This document shows positions 31,362-41,556 of a stretch of 64,000 nt of DNA, one piece after another. Every line of letters begins with the position of its first letter. Positions within the stretch are counted from its first letter, which is position 1. The notes under the pieces were generated by a model. That model made no database searches. It saw nothing but the letters and a program-made list of their open reading frames with translations, and had not been told where the DNA came from. Position numbers and translations under genes: made by a program. Origin of the DNA: Melieria omissa (Eukaryota > Arthropoda > Insecta > Diptera > Ulidiidae); assembly GCA_963971225.1 (NCBI GenBank), contig OZ020267.1, positions 48,059,993 through 48,123,992 of the forward strand, written 5' to 3'.

Positions 31362-34300
31362 TTAACGCTTCCTGTGCATGTGGAGACGATTCTTGCGCTT
31401 CCAGGCGGCACGACGAGAACCACCAACAGTTTGTGAATAGCGATAGCCTTTACCAATTCCACGAGAGCTTTTCCCGGCAGACGTCAGACCGCGCAGTTCA
31501 CGGTGCTTATGAACGTGTTTGCAAAGCCAATTTATTTTGGGGTCACGTCGAATGGCATTGTGATGAATATCAACAAGGATTACTTCAAAATATTTGTATG
31601 AGGCATCTTGAGCGACCCAATATGAGTTTAAAACTCGCAAACCTCCTAATCGGCGTCCAACACGTTCCTGAAATATGTATTTTATATTAAATAGCAACAT
31701 AGAACATGGGCATAACAAGAACAAAAATTTTAAAGTATTTCAATCAGACATCTAAGGAAGGAAAAAATGTCAACATAATTTATTCCAGTGGTTTGTGGTT
31801 TCATCATTTGATTATGCTACATTAAATTAATTTTAAATCTGTTTTTACTGCCGTTTGGTCCTTCTCCATCTCTAGGTTCCCCTACTAAACTGAATGAGTT
31901 ATAAGAGCATTGAGAACTTCTTGCAGATAAAAGCAAACATTAAATTAAAATAAAAAAGCTGGCTCTGTTGAAGAAGCAAATCTTTTTGCAGTTTTCCAAC
32001 GTCGTTTGTGACGCTAATGTTAAACTGAACTCTCCCCTTTATTTTAATTTGTCTCTTTCCCTGGGCTCTCTACCCTTATCATATGCAGATATTAAAATTG
32101 GCATAAAAGCAGTACAAAAAACAGTGTGCTGTAGACTTCCGAATTAGACGTTCCCTTCGATAGTGGGAGTGTGGGTGGGTATTGAACGGGGGCTTGGCAC
32201 GCCCACACAACCTACAATTTTAGTGTGGAATAGCTTCGGAATTCGGAAAAGTCTGACAACATTGCAATTTTGTAAACCGTTGTGCAATAGATGTATGATT
32301 CTACTGGTAAAATTTGAGGGGCGTAAACAATTTTTTGTGACTCAAATTTTTCGCGTAACTTTGGAACTGTAAGTCGCACAATAATGAAACTGGGTCGCAC
32401 TCTTCGATTTGAAGTTCGACGGGAGTTTTGAAATTCGGAGTCTAAAGGGGGAAAAACATGGGTTGCGTATGAAAAAATAAGAAATATGATTTATTGGTCC
32501 CACTGACTTTAAACTTGCGTGCATAGCCGCGGGGCTCTGCTAGTATTAAATAAATAATATATGTTTCTATTTTTAGGCTTCTCTCAGTAGAAAATAAAAA
32601 ACTTGAAAACAAATATTTTTTTTCAAAAACGATAAACGCTTAAGTGAAGTAAAGTAGAGCAAGTTCGGGTAATGTGATAAGTAGCTTATTTAAATAAACA
32701 CGGAATAGACCTTTCACTGTGGCTAAAATATTTTGGGCGAAAGTCTGAAAGTGTCAATGCAAATTCAACAGCAGAATTTCATTACAGTATTAACAAAAAT
32801 GTTCAATAGATTTTCTTAAAACAATACGATAGCACATTTTCGGAGAACGCCAAAAAATCGTTTAGTGTAAGATGCGCAACATGGTGGCTGAGAAGAAGCA
32901 TTGGTCAATAGTATAGAAACTTCTTAACCCATAGTTGGTCCCGCAAGAGTTTGGATTAAAAAAAATTTCGAATTTCCGAATTTCTCAAGAAATTATCAAC
33001 CGATTTTAACGATATATGTGTCATATGAAAGGTGTTTTCTTCCTCTTTTGATTGACATCTTCATCTTTCGAATGAAACATTAGGTATGTAATATGTGCCA
33101 ATAATGAGTTATAAGCGAAACAATTTTTTTTATTTTACAAAAATAAAAAAAAAGGATATTATTCTCTAAAAAACCTATGCTAAAGCTATTATAGGTTTGC
33201 TACTGTATTATAGCTTGTGAAATTCCCTTTACAAAGAAACAAAAAATTATTTTGGGCATTTTTCTAAAAAGTAACTAACTGGTAGCACCTCATTGTATAT
33301 CTTTCAACAATTATGAAAAAGTTTTCAAAATAAAAATGCCTCGCTCAAGTGGCAAACAAACGTTCAACATCAAACGAAGAAATCGTCCCGATAATTGCAT
33401 AAAGTACTAAAACAAATTCGTTTCGGAGATTGTGTCAACAAATTAATTTGACTTTGTTTTTGACTATTTCAACAAACACGCTCAACAGTGCGGCAAACTA
33501 CCAGTATCTCTGTTTTTCATACAAAGCAAAAACAATTGAGATACCATATGGGAAAATTCGGGAAAATTGCCAGGTGGGAAATTTAACATGCTAGATACCG
33601 CTGAACTGTGAACACCATGAATGAAATATATAACATTCAGAAACTGTCATTTTGCTTTTAAATTTAAGTTTAAATTGAGTTAAAAGCACCTGTTTGCCGT
33701 ATTGAAAATGCGCTTATGAATGTTTTTGCGTAGGAACGATCTCCGGCAATTAAAGGATTTGAACAAAAAAAAAAATACTGTAAACACTTTACTGACCCCG
33801 ATGTGGTAGAAACTCCCATGAGGGTTATTTTTTTGAGAGCTCGGCCGAAGGCTGGCCACAGAGGTATTTGAATGCAGAGATACTGTTGACCGCGAAGCCG
33901 AAGTTATGTTTATAAAGATTATTGCTTAGGAACGACCGACTATACACACAAAGGTTTTGAATACAAAAATACTGTAAACACCTGACTGTTCCTGATGTGG
34001 TAGTGACTCCCATGAGGGTTTTAGTTTTCCTCGGTCCCCCGAGAAAAACTATTGCTTTCAGTACTTTGTACAACCCCCATTCATCCATTATTATCTGAAT
34101 ATGGTAACGGTGATTTTAAAATTGTTTTGGACCAAGAGTCGTTAGACAAATTAAAAAAGAAAACCTAAATTTATACGTTTTTATACTTCATTATAAAGGG
34201 AATTTCACAGGCTATAATACGGTAGACAACTTTTTCGAGAAATAAGTCTGTTTTAAATTACATATTTGTAAAAAAAATCGTTCGAATCGGTTAAAATTTT

Positions 34301-34821
34301 AAGTTTGTTAGACTAACAAAATACTCCTCTTTCAGATTAAAAAAAAAAGTTGTGTAAGAAGGCGTGGTATCCTGCACTTGTTCCCTGTAGTTAATACAGA
34401 ATTACCTATCGCGTGCCACTACACTGTTCAGAAACGGAATTATTTAATTTAACCTTACGAAAACTTTCGGCATAAACACTTTTAATCCTTCTGATTGATG
34501 TTATATACATACCTCAGCAATAGATTGCAAGCCACGGTAGGGTTTTAGTTCATTTACACCATGGCTTTTTGGTTTGCCGTATGTGCATCCTTTTGGTACC
34601 GGACGCTTGCGTCCTCCGCGGCGTACACGAATCCTATAAATAATGTAGCCTTGCTTGGCGCGGTAACCAAGCCGACGAGCTTTGTCTGGACGGGTAGGCC
34701 TCGGAGACCGATGTAGTTTTGTCAATTGGCGGTACTGCCAGACACGTATACGAAGCAAATATCGCATAACATCACTCTGCTTCTTTCTGTACAATTCCTG
34801 CATATAACGATACGCACCCAT
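31362..34821 (-). CDS. RpL15: Ribosomal protein L15, complete coding sequence
   Basis: RpL15 (eL15) is a core protein of the large ribosomal subunit. Coding exon 34821-34513 (103 codons) starts [20 protein letters not shown], includes [20 protein letters not shown], and ends QSIAE at a GTATGT donor. The last exon, 31667-31362, follows a TTTCAG acceptor, starts [18 protein letters not shown] and ends [10 protein letters not shown] then stop. The intron is phase 0 and the joined product is 204 residues, the family length in flies. The 2.85-kb intron holds a repeat piece (32160-32555) and diverged 143-bp-type units (about 33720-34070). A non-coding first exon is likely at about 35225-35243. No damage to the coding sequence. 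Confidence 0.97.
32160..32555 (-). repeat. GGGCGTGGC-type repeat, inverted partial copy
   Basis: Read on the minus strand it starts at TACTAGCAGAGCCCCGCGGC, continues with TGCACGCAAG, CCCAGTTTCATT and AGTTCCAAAGTTACGCG, and ends near GTGTGGGCGTGCCAAGCCCC. It matches the left part of the array at 60370-60630. It lies in the RpL15 intron. Confidence 0.65.
32690..32905. repeat. Dispersed repeat shared with 36425-36560
   Basis: ACACGGAATAGAC, ATATTTTGGGCG and GCGCAACATGGTGGCTGAGA occur in the same order here and at 36.4-36.6 kb; the latter copy has an internal deletion. It is preceded at about 32665 by AGTTCGGGTAATGTGATA, a motif that also marks the ends of the element at 57.4-58.3 kb. Confidence 0.6.
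33720..34070. repeat. Diverged relatives of the 143-bp tandem unit
   Basis: Two units carry GATGTGGTAG, ACTCCCATGAGGGTT and AATACTGTAAACAC at about 33800 and 33994 (spacing near 194 bp). The motifs match the array at 20675-21050. It lies inside the RpL15 intron. Confidence 0.65.
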
Positions 34822-35243
34822 CTTTAAAGGCCGGTGATAGACCTAGTAACAAACGTAACCAAATGTTATTTGTTATAAAATAACTGTCACATCATCGGTC
34901 TATCCACCAATATAGTGATATAACATCAGATATGTCCATTTCTACAAAACAAGCCACTGTCAGTGTTTTTGAATTGGGAATGATACAATATCTTTCTAAT
35001 AGTTTAATCAGACAGACAAAATCCACACAATTAAGCTTCGAGCTTCAGAGTGGTGCATAGCAAAATTTCCTCATGTTGAACACTCTTTTGTAATGAATCA
35101 CCAAGTCTGCCCACAATTACCTGTTTGCAGCCTAAAAAAAATATTATATGAAGGATTATTATTTAAAGAGGTTTAATATAAAGCGATTCTAGTGGATTAA
35201 AAAAGGCAGACACCCACCTCTCACCAAGTTGAAAAACCAAAAG
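34822..35243 (-). promoter_or_regulatory. RpL15: Probable RpL15 5' UTR, first intron and start site
   Basis: On the minus strand CTTTTGGTTTTTCAACTTG (35243-35225) resembles the pyrimidine-rich (TOP) start of ribosomal protein mRNAs and is followed by a GTGAGA donor. An acceptor ACTAG lies just before 34842, leaving about 21 nt of UTR before the ATG at 34821. Positions are inferred, with no transcript evidence. Confidence 0.55.
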
Positions 35244-35298
35244 ACAGGAACCAGGTGAAGTTGGCTGTGAAGAAACAAACATCGGCATTTTCATTTAT

Positions 35299-35306
35299 TA
35301 TCGATA
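35299..35306. promoter_or_regulatory. RpL15: DREF-type box upstream of RpL15
   Basis: A perfect TATCGATA lies about 56 bp upstream of the inferred start site. This is the DRE motif of fly housekeeping promoters. Confidence 0.6.
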
Positions 35307-35362
35307 CTTTTTAAAATTATCGGCATGCGTTTTACGTAAGGCTGCCAACCTTTAATTGTTAT

Positions 35363-35790
35363 GCAGCCTTTAGGCGGTCGCACATGTGCGCAATCATGTG
35401 TGGCGCTACGAATAAAACGCAAGAAACGTGTAAACGCAAGAAATTCGTGTCGTCGGACATGTATGAAGGTTTTCAAAATTTTTTGATTTCTCTGTTGCCG
35501 TGACGCACATGTTCGACCGTGTAAACGGCTGTGTGACGCACATAGTCCATTTTGTCATTCGATCGGTAGACAGCAAGCAGAGAGGATGGCGTCGCAAAGA
35601 AATGAAAGGTTATTGAAGAATATAAAAATAAAATTGAAAGAAACACAGCATATGAGGTGCTTTATGCAAATTTGAAGAAATTGATGCGAATTCGCGTGCC
35701 ATGTTACTTCGTTGACAGCTGCAGTATGAGCACATGTTTGACCGTGTAAGCGCTCATCGCACATTTCCCATATCGCACATTTACGGGATT
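35363..35790. mobile_element. MITE just upstream of the RpL15 promoter
   Basis: The left end GCAGCCTTTAGGCGGTCGCA and the interior (GAAGAATATAAAAATAAA, GAAACACAGCATA, AGAAATTGATGCGAA, ATGTTACTTCGTTG) match the cleaner copy at 60635-60942. The right end is diverged after CGCTCATCGCACATTTCCC. It contains extra GTGTAAAC/GACGCACATG segments, suggesting nested or duplicated ends. It begins about 120 bp from the inferred RpL15 start site. Confidence 0.65.
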
Positions 35791-36424
35791 TTACTTGATA
35801 ATTTTTAATGGAAAAGTTTCCAAGCAGACCTAATATTTGTTTAAGTTTGACACAGACTTAATTGATAAAACATCCAAACAATGCTCGTCCGGCGCGAAAA
35901 ATTGAAAATAATGACCGTCCGACTGATTGATAGGTGTCAAGCAGTATGATATATACAATAAATAAAGGTAGAAACCATGGCACAAGAATAAGGTAATAGC
36001 ATCCCCGCAACACCAAAAACCACATGTATTTTGTTGGTAGGATTGTTTATCGCTACTGTCAAAATCAGCTGATATTTTCCGACGAAAGAGGGAGAAACTG
36101 AAAACAAACAAAACTGATAGTTGCCAGACGGTGCTGTATTTTAGTGAAAAAACGGGTAAAGTGCTCAAGTAAGTTGTTTTCAGTCAGGTATTTTCATTTC
36201 AACCGATGCGGCAACACAGCACACCGACGATTTTGACAAAAGCAATAAACGATCAGCCGGTGGCTTGCTACAACCTTGTAGTTCAGCCATGGGTAGAACC
36301 GCTGTAAAATTTTGTGACACAAGACGTGCTGATTGACGTTTTTCGTATTCGTAAAAAGCTTGAGTCATGATGCCACTTTGATTTATTATTAAATTAGTGT
36401 TATTTAAGGTTCGAAGACATTTAA

Positions 36425-36560
36425 GATTTTTTTCAATATGAACACGGAATAGACATTTCATTGTAACTAATATATTTTGGGCGTATTTTCAAAGCAGAAC
36501 GCGAAAAATCGTTTAATATCATGTGCGCAACATGGTGGCTGAGAAGATGCATCTACCTTT
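36425..36560. repeat. Second copy of the 32690-32905 repeat, internally deleted
   Basis: It shares ACACGGAATAGACATTTC, ATATTTTGGGCG and GCGCAACATGGTGGCTGAGA with the copy in the RpL15 intron, in the same orientation. Confidence 0.6.
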
Positions 36561-36599
36561 TTTTGCATCATGGTCATACAATTATTATGAGGGTCGTAC

Positions 36600-36826
36600 T
36601 TAACACTAGAATGCCCGAGGGAGTCATTTTGACTCCATTGAGGTCTTTTATTTTTTAAATTATTCAAAACACTATACGTACCAGAATTGCACTGTAATTT
36701 AATTTCAACAGCAAAACCCACTGACAATAACTGTACAGTAGTTATGAATTCAAACAAGGCAATTATTAACACTAGAATGCCCGAAAATCTGACATACCTA
36801 AAATGCCTCGGGCATTCTAGTGTTAA
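36600..36826. mobile_element. piggyBac-like MITE (family E)
   Basis: A 219-bp element between TTAA at 36600-36603 and 36823-36826, with perfect 17-bp ends CACTAGAATGCCCGAGG. The palindrome GGAGTCATTTTGACTCC (36620-36636) is centred 24 bp from the left end. An extra TTAA plus CACTAGAATGCCCGA lies internally at 36766, so a second end copy is nested near the right end. Confidence 0.8.
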
Positions 36827-36905
36827 AGCATAATACACCAAACAAGATGATGTAAGAACACGGCGTCTACGTGTTGATGTAATTAACCCCATATCAATTC
36901 TATAT

Positions 36906-37434
36906 TGTTAGAATAGAATAGAATAGAATAGAATAGAATAGAATAGAATAGAATAGAATAGAATAGAATAGAATAGAATAGAATAGAATAGTATAGAATA
37001 GAATAGAATAGAATAGAATAGAGTAGAATAGAATAGAATAGAATAGAATAGAATAGAATAGAATAGAATAGAATAGAATAGAATAGAATAGAGAATAGAA
37101 TTAATAAGGGGTATATTGCACTGAGACCAGGATTGATCTATTGTGCCTCCTACAATTGCTAGAGTTCATCCCCTAAACCTACCCTGAAACTTAGTAACTC
37201 GCGGGGGTTTAGGTGCTTAACGTTCTCTTCTGGAAGCCAAAACTGGCCCAGGTAACGTAACCTGCTGCGACAAGCCGCATTACAGTGCAATATGATGTGT
37301 TCGGGAGTCTCCTCTGCTGTTTCGCAGAGTCTACAGACGCTTACCTGTTCTATCCCGATTGTATGCATGTGTTTCCTCAATCTGCAGTGCCCAGTTAGCA
37401 GACCTGTTACCTGTCTAAGCTGGTTTCTCCTTAG
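36906..37434 (-). mobile_element. LOA/I-like non-LTR element, 3' end copy (c)
   Basis: A 5'-truncated copy with the C-terminal coding end ([20 protein letters not shown], then TPEHIILHCNAACRSRLRYLG) and 3' UTR matching copy (a) at 9.5-9.8 kb. Its 3' tail is a TTCTA repeat on the element strand. TTCTATAT at 36898-36905 and 37435-37442 is a likely target duplication. A solo LTR starts immediately after it. Confidence 0.8.
36909..37100. repeat. (TAGAA)n microsatellite, about 38 units
   Basis: It is nearly pure, with point variants near 36991, 37021 and 37091. It is continuous with the 3' end of the LOA-like copy, whose other copy at 9463 carries only two to three of the same unit. The array therefore seems to be an expanded retrotransposon tail. 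Confidence 0.95.
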
Positions 37435-37442
37435 TTCTATAT

Positions 37443-37886
37443 TGTTACGAAAATTAGTTCTTTAGGCTTTCGTCTCTCTGAATTGTGCTTGAAAAAATAA
37501 AACCACTTTAATTACTCAACGCAAAACGAATTCCAAAACCAGCAATCACTTTATTTACAAATTTACACTTTGCTTGTCTTTACACTAGTTAGTCCTTTGC
37601 TTGTTCAAATAAGACTGTCCCTCTGCGCTGCACCCGGCTGCCTTTTATACTTGTCTGGTTATCGTGCCGATTGTTCTTGTATATTCCAGTTGGACTGTCT
37701 CTCAATCGTTCTCGCACAATCAATTAGCCTATCTCTCGATCGTTCTCGCACATCCCATTATCATCGCGAGCCATCCTTGCCATATCGAAATTATAGCACG
37801 CTGGCCGTTCTCTAAAATGCGTTCCTAAAACTATGCCCGTAAAAGCATTCATGCATAGCACAGCGACAGAGTGCCTCATCGTTACA
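37443..37886 (-). mobile_element. Solo LTR, Gypsy-type family related to 23130-29047
   Basis: 444 bp, starting TGTTACGAAAATTAG and ending CATCGTTACA, flanked by ATAT at 37439-37442 and 37887-37890. The termini match those of the complete element, but the interior has diverged, so it is a sister family. The fragment at 5605-6025 belongs to this family. It is a single LTR with no internal region, the product of LTR-LTR recombination. Confidence 0.88.
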
Positions 37887-37988
37887 ATATATCATTTCGT
37901 TTCAATCAGCCAATTGTTCGTTTTCGCACGGAGAGTCTATTCACATGAGACTGTCAAAAATGTACGAAATATGATACAATACATAAGG

Positions 37989-38330
37989 CAGCCGCCGTGG
38001 CTCAGTTGGTTAGTGCGCAGTCCAGCGAGTCGAATGCAGAGCGACGCAAGTTCGAATACTGCATGTAGTAACACCTAAAAAAATATAACGGGAAACTCGT
38101 TTTCTCTTTCGGCGGCTGTCCTCTCAGCTGGAAATGGCAAGCCTCTGAGAGTAAAAAATATCCTATGAAAAGCTCCCAACCTGCCGTTCGAAACTGGCAT
38201 AAAACTGTAGGTCCCTTCCACCCGCGCACAAATTCACACGCACAACACGGGTGGTTGAGGGAAGCTAGGCCTTAGTCTCGCGTAAGCGGGCTGTCGTGCC
38301 AATCAATTATTATTATTATTAAATTATTAT
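37989..38330 (+). repeat. tRNA-derived SINE, copy 2 (best preserved)
   Basis: The head CAGCCGCCGTGGCTCAGTTG, then GTTAGTGCG, is a pol III A box in tRNA-like context. The B box GTTCGAATACT follows about 50 bp later. The tRNA-unrelated body contains GGCGGCTGTCCTCTCAGC and GAAAAGCTCCCAACC, and the tail is an ATT repeat. The target duplication is TACATAAGG at 37980-37988 and 38331-38339. The tRNA part does not fold into an intact tRNA gene. Confidence 0.9.
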
Positions 38331-38399
38331 TACATAAGGTGAACTAACTACGGAAAGCCTTCTCTAAATTTCTTTGTTTACGTACGCCAACGGTACGAC

Positions 38400-38830
38400 A
38401 ATTTAAATTATAACATGCATTTGCATCTCCCAGCGAGAAACAACACCGCCAACTTTCACTGCGCTTAAATTCCTCCACCTAGCCTTTGCCTTTCTTTTAA
38501 AGCTGTTTTCCAAATATTTATAGAAAGTGCGAAGTAGCATCAGCACCCTTACGATTTGCTCGGCTGGAAGGCTGACACAACTTTTAGCAATTGTGTCCAC
38601 TGCCTCATTTCCTTCTATGCCTTTGTGCCCTGGCTCCCAATAGATATTAAGCCTTCAGGTTGCGGCTAGCCTTTTCATTGTTGCCCGGCATTCTTGGACA
38701 TTTTTGGATGATATGCAGTTGGACACAATAGCCTTAATTGCCACCTGACTGTTTTGATCAGTGTAACTAACGACCTTTAAATCTATCAAAATCGAAAACT
38801 TGTTTCCTAAACCATGCCTCTGATATCCAC
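38400..38830 (-). pseudogene. Retrotransposon RNase H fragment
   Basis: On the minus strand TDQNSQVAIKAI, then RLNIYWEPGHKGIEGNEAVD, TIAKS is the second half of a retroelement RNase H (QAAIKA, and the PGH..I.GNE..D motif). Upstream parts are lost or frameshifted. Confidence 0.7.
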
Positions 38831-39041
38831 AAACTAATGTCCAGTTTTCGCAGCTCTTATCCGGTTGCTAACTAAAGAATTTGTTGCTTTTTGCTGCCTC
38901 TATGCTGTCATGTTTAAACGCAAATGCATTACATACCATATATGTTAAGAATATTCTACATATTGGTTGCTTAGAGTGGTGATGCCCCAGGCATCCAATT
39001 AGCGCAGATGCGACGTTTTGAAACCACTATCTTGATTCAAC

Positions 39042-39302
39042 CTAGGTAGATGGTCGTTGCACTCCCGATGACTTATCCGCTGCAGCCATTTCTAGAGGTT
39101 TAGAAATGCAAGAATGCAAGCTTACCTTGTGGTATTTTATTTCGTCAACGTTCGTAAACGTCGGTTTACCTAGAGTTTTCCACCGTCTCTTTGCTAGGGC
39201 CGGGCAATCGCAGAGAAAATGTTGAACCGTTTCCTTTTCCTCGGGATTGTTGCAGCTTCTGCAGCAGGTATTATGAGGAATGCCCAATTCTACATATTTC
39301 AA
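39042..39302 (-). pseudogene. Non-LTR C-terminal knuckle fragment
   Basis: The frame LGIPHNTCCRSCNNPEEKET, VQHFLCDCPALAKRR is a CxxC...H...C region that normally follows RNase H. Here it lies on the 5' side (minus strand) of the RNase H piece at 38.4-38.8 kb. The order is therefore reversed from normal, and the two are separate or rearranged. Confidence 0.65.
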
Positions 39303-39379
39303 CCAAACGACATTTTCAATTTAAAATTTATATTTTGGTAAAAGTTTTCGAAGCCTTTAAAAGCGCCTCCATTTAATCT

Positions 39380-40310
39380 TTATTCTTTATTAAACACAGT
39401 CAATGAACAAAAATGTTCTTACAGACTAGGTGAATGTATAACAAGCTCAAAACTTACAGGCTAAAATTGATGAATAACAAGCTTAATTTAAAACTTAAAA
39501 CTAATAAACAAAGAAGAGCAAATTGTAAATAAAAGTAAGCGATGATATTATCTGAGCGCATGGTTAAGTGAATTTAAAAAAACAGGTTTTGAGCAAGAGA
39601 AGTCGATATCTATTACTTTAGAAAAACTATTAAATTCAGATAGAGCTCTGGCCAAGGGGGCGTTCAACTCATAGTTAGTTTTAGCAAAATTAACATAAAA
39701 ACATTAACATTTTGTGATGCGTTCGAAAAAAATTGGTCATTGGTCGCATTTGCTTCGTCGTTTTGTTGAAATTAGTAATTTCTTAGATTTGATTTTGTAT
39801 GGGCAAATGCGAGATTTGACTTCGCATTTAAGAACTTTTTCCTAAATCAGGCATGTGGGCTCAATGTAAACGTAGTATTAGAAAGCTCACATGGGCCACC
39901 TGATTGACGCACCTTTTGGGAGTCCAGGGACCAGTGAGGTCTCCTATTATGAAATTGATAAAATAGCGCCCTAGATCTATACATTGTTTCATTCTCTTGC
40001 GGTTAGCAAGAGAAATGCTCCTGTGGCCAAGTATCATAAGTGGAGTTCTTCCAATCCGACAAGTTATTCAGAGCAGCGCGACACCTGGCAAGCAGTTTTG
40101 AAGAGTTCTAGTTTTATACTTGTATTTTAAAAGTACTAGTACCCCAGTACTAAACAATGTTGGACAATTTCATAATATCAAATTCTATCCAAGTCTACTT
40201 ATTCCTGGACGATGACACATCGATCCATTGTAATCATCGATTTGGGTAATTTTGACGTCTTAACAATGAAGGTAAGCTTGCAAGTTTCTCGTCTCTACAA
40301 GATGATGGCC
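39380..40310. other. Gene-free stretch
   Basis: AT-rich sequence without a recognised protein, terminal repeat or array. Confidence 0.5.
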
Positions 40311-40318
40311 AGGACTTT

Positions 40319-41307
40319 GAGCCTATTTACACGAAGGCTGCCCCCTGCGTTAAAAGTCATGCGTGACGAGTGTGTAGGCGAGAAGTGGTGAGAAGTCAGC
40401 GGGGTAGGCAAACACGCACGGTCAGCAAATTCCAGGGTTTTGTTTTGACATTTTGCTTTACTCTTTTTCGCACTTTTCTTCAAATTTTAAACCGGTCGGA
40501 CGTTTTGCTAACAATTCTATTCACATCTTCCCTATTATTTAAATGTAAGCAGTTAACCCATTAAGCCCTGAGCATTGCGTTTGCGCAACGTTTGGGAATT
40601 GCGCTACATTAAGTAATTCATAAAGATATAAGACTTGAAAATGGGTAGAATTGGATTCGAATTGATCGTTTTAGATTCTGCCATACTCAAATTTCAAAAT
40701 TTTTTAAATATTCATATCTTTTTTTCGATCCAAAGTCAAAGGTTTTTTTTGGGGAATTTTTGAAATTCAATTAAAAATACTTATTCTTCAAACCTATCAA
40801 AATCCCTTTGTGGGCTGCATTTTGTAATGCTAAACTATTTAAAAATAAGATTAAAAATTTTTTTTTTTTTTTAATTTTATGTTTTGTATGTGACTAAGGC
40901 CCAAATTGCGTTTGCGCAACGTACCCTCCTGGTTCGGGGGTGGGGGTATGAATTATTTGCTTGATTTTTTTTCTTGATTAGGTCAATTACTAAGATTGTG
41001 TAAAATTTTATGGAAATCGCACAAGCCCTTCTGGGGTCAGGTTTTAATGGGTTAATAGCCATTTCAGTGACTTCTTAAATATTTTAAATAATTTCTTCTT
41101 ATAGTTTAAATCCATTTTTCTTTAAATAATGAGAATATCAAAAACTAGGCGAAAATGTGAATGAAAGAAGACTGGCCGCTTAAACGTCAAACAAGTCGAG
41201 CAGAGTTGCAAGTAAAAAGTCTTCATGTAAATGCATACAAATTTACGCAGCAACTTCAAAAGAGAATTGAAAAAAACACACGGGAAAGCCTTCGTGTAAA
41301 TACGCTC
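40319..41307. mobile_element. TIR element with 3-bp target duplication, split by a TTAA element
   Basis: Ends are GAGCCTATTTACACGAAGGC (left) and GAGCGTATTTACACGAAGGC (inward from right), flanked by TTT on both sides. The clean copy at 61602-62091 lies in the opposite orientation. The extra 499 bp is the piggyBac-like insertion at 40553-41055. Confidence 0.8.
40553..41055. mobile_element. piggyBac-like MITE (family D), nested
   Basis: A 495-bp element between TTAA at 40553-40556 and 41052-41055. Ends are CCCATTAAGCCCTGA and CCCATTAAAACCTGA. The imperfect palindrome TTGCGTTTGCGCAA (40575-40588) is centred 24.5 bp from the left end; the same motif recurs at 40906-40919. The related copy at 61.6-62.1 kb shows the unoccupied site as a single TTAA. 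Confidence 0.85.
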
Positions 41308-41476
41308 TTTGAATCTCCCGGCAAATATTTGATTTTCTGAAGCACTTTTATCATTCCTTTTCAGTGGATATATTCGTACGTACGTTGACATAATTGAAAT
41401 CACTTCGTTTTTAGTCATACGCGGAGAATTAGCTTAGTAGTAATGTATTTCATAGTGGCAACACTTATCGAAACTA

Positions 41477-41484
41477 TATCGATA
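41477..41484. promoter_or_regulatory. eIF4B: DREF-type box upstream of eIF4B
   Basis: A perfect TATCGATA lies 73 bp upstream of the eIF4B start codon, with a second near-match TTATCGAAA at 41466. The promoter must be compact, because a transposon ends at 41307. Confidence 0.6.
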
Positions 41485-41556
41485 TTTCCTCATAAATTAG
41501 TTTAATGGTGTTGGCAGCCCTGTATACCATTCTTCAGTTTTAGTACTTTTGGCAAA

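Noticed and set aside
31672..31724. N-terminal extension of the RpL15 last exon
   Set aside because: These bases are intron upstream of the TTTCAG acceptor; the sequence is not part of eL15.
36467..36892. 141-codon minus-strand frame
   Set aside because: It crosses a TTAA MITE and a dispersed repeat, so it is a chance frame.
37989..38070. tRNA gene
   Set aside because: A and B boxes are present, but there is no complete cloverleaf and the sequence is part of a repeated SINE with body, tail and target duplication.
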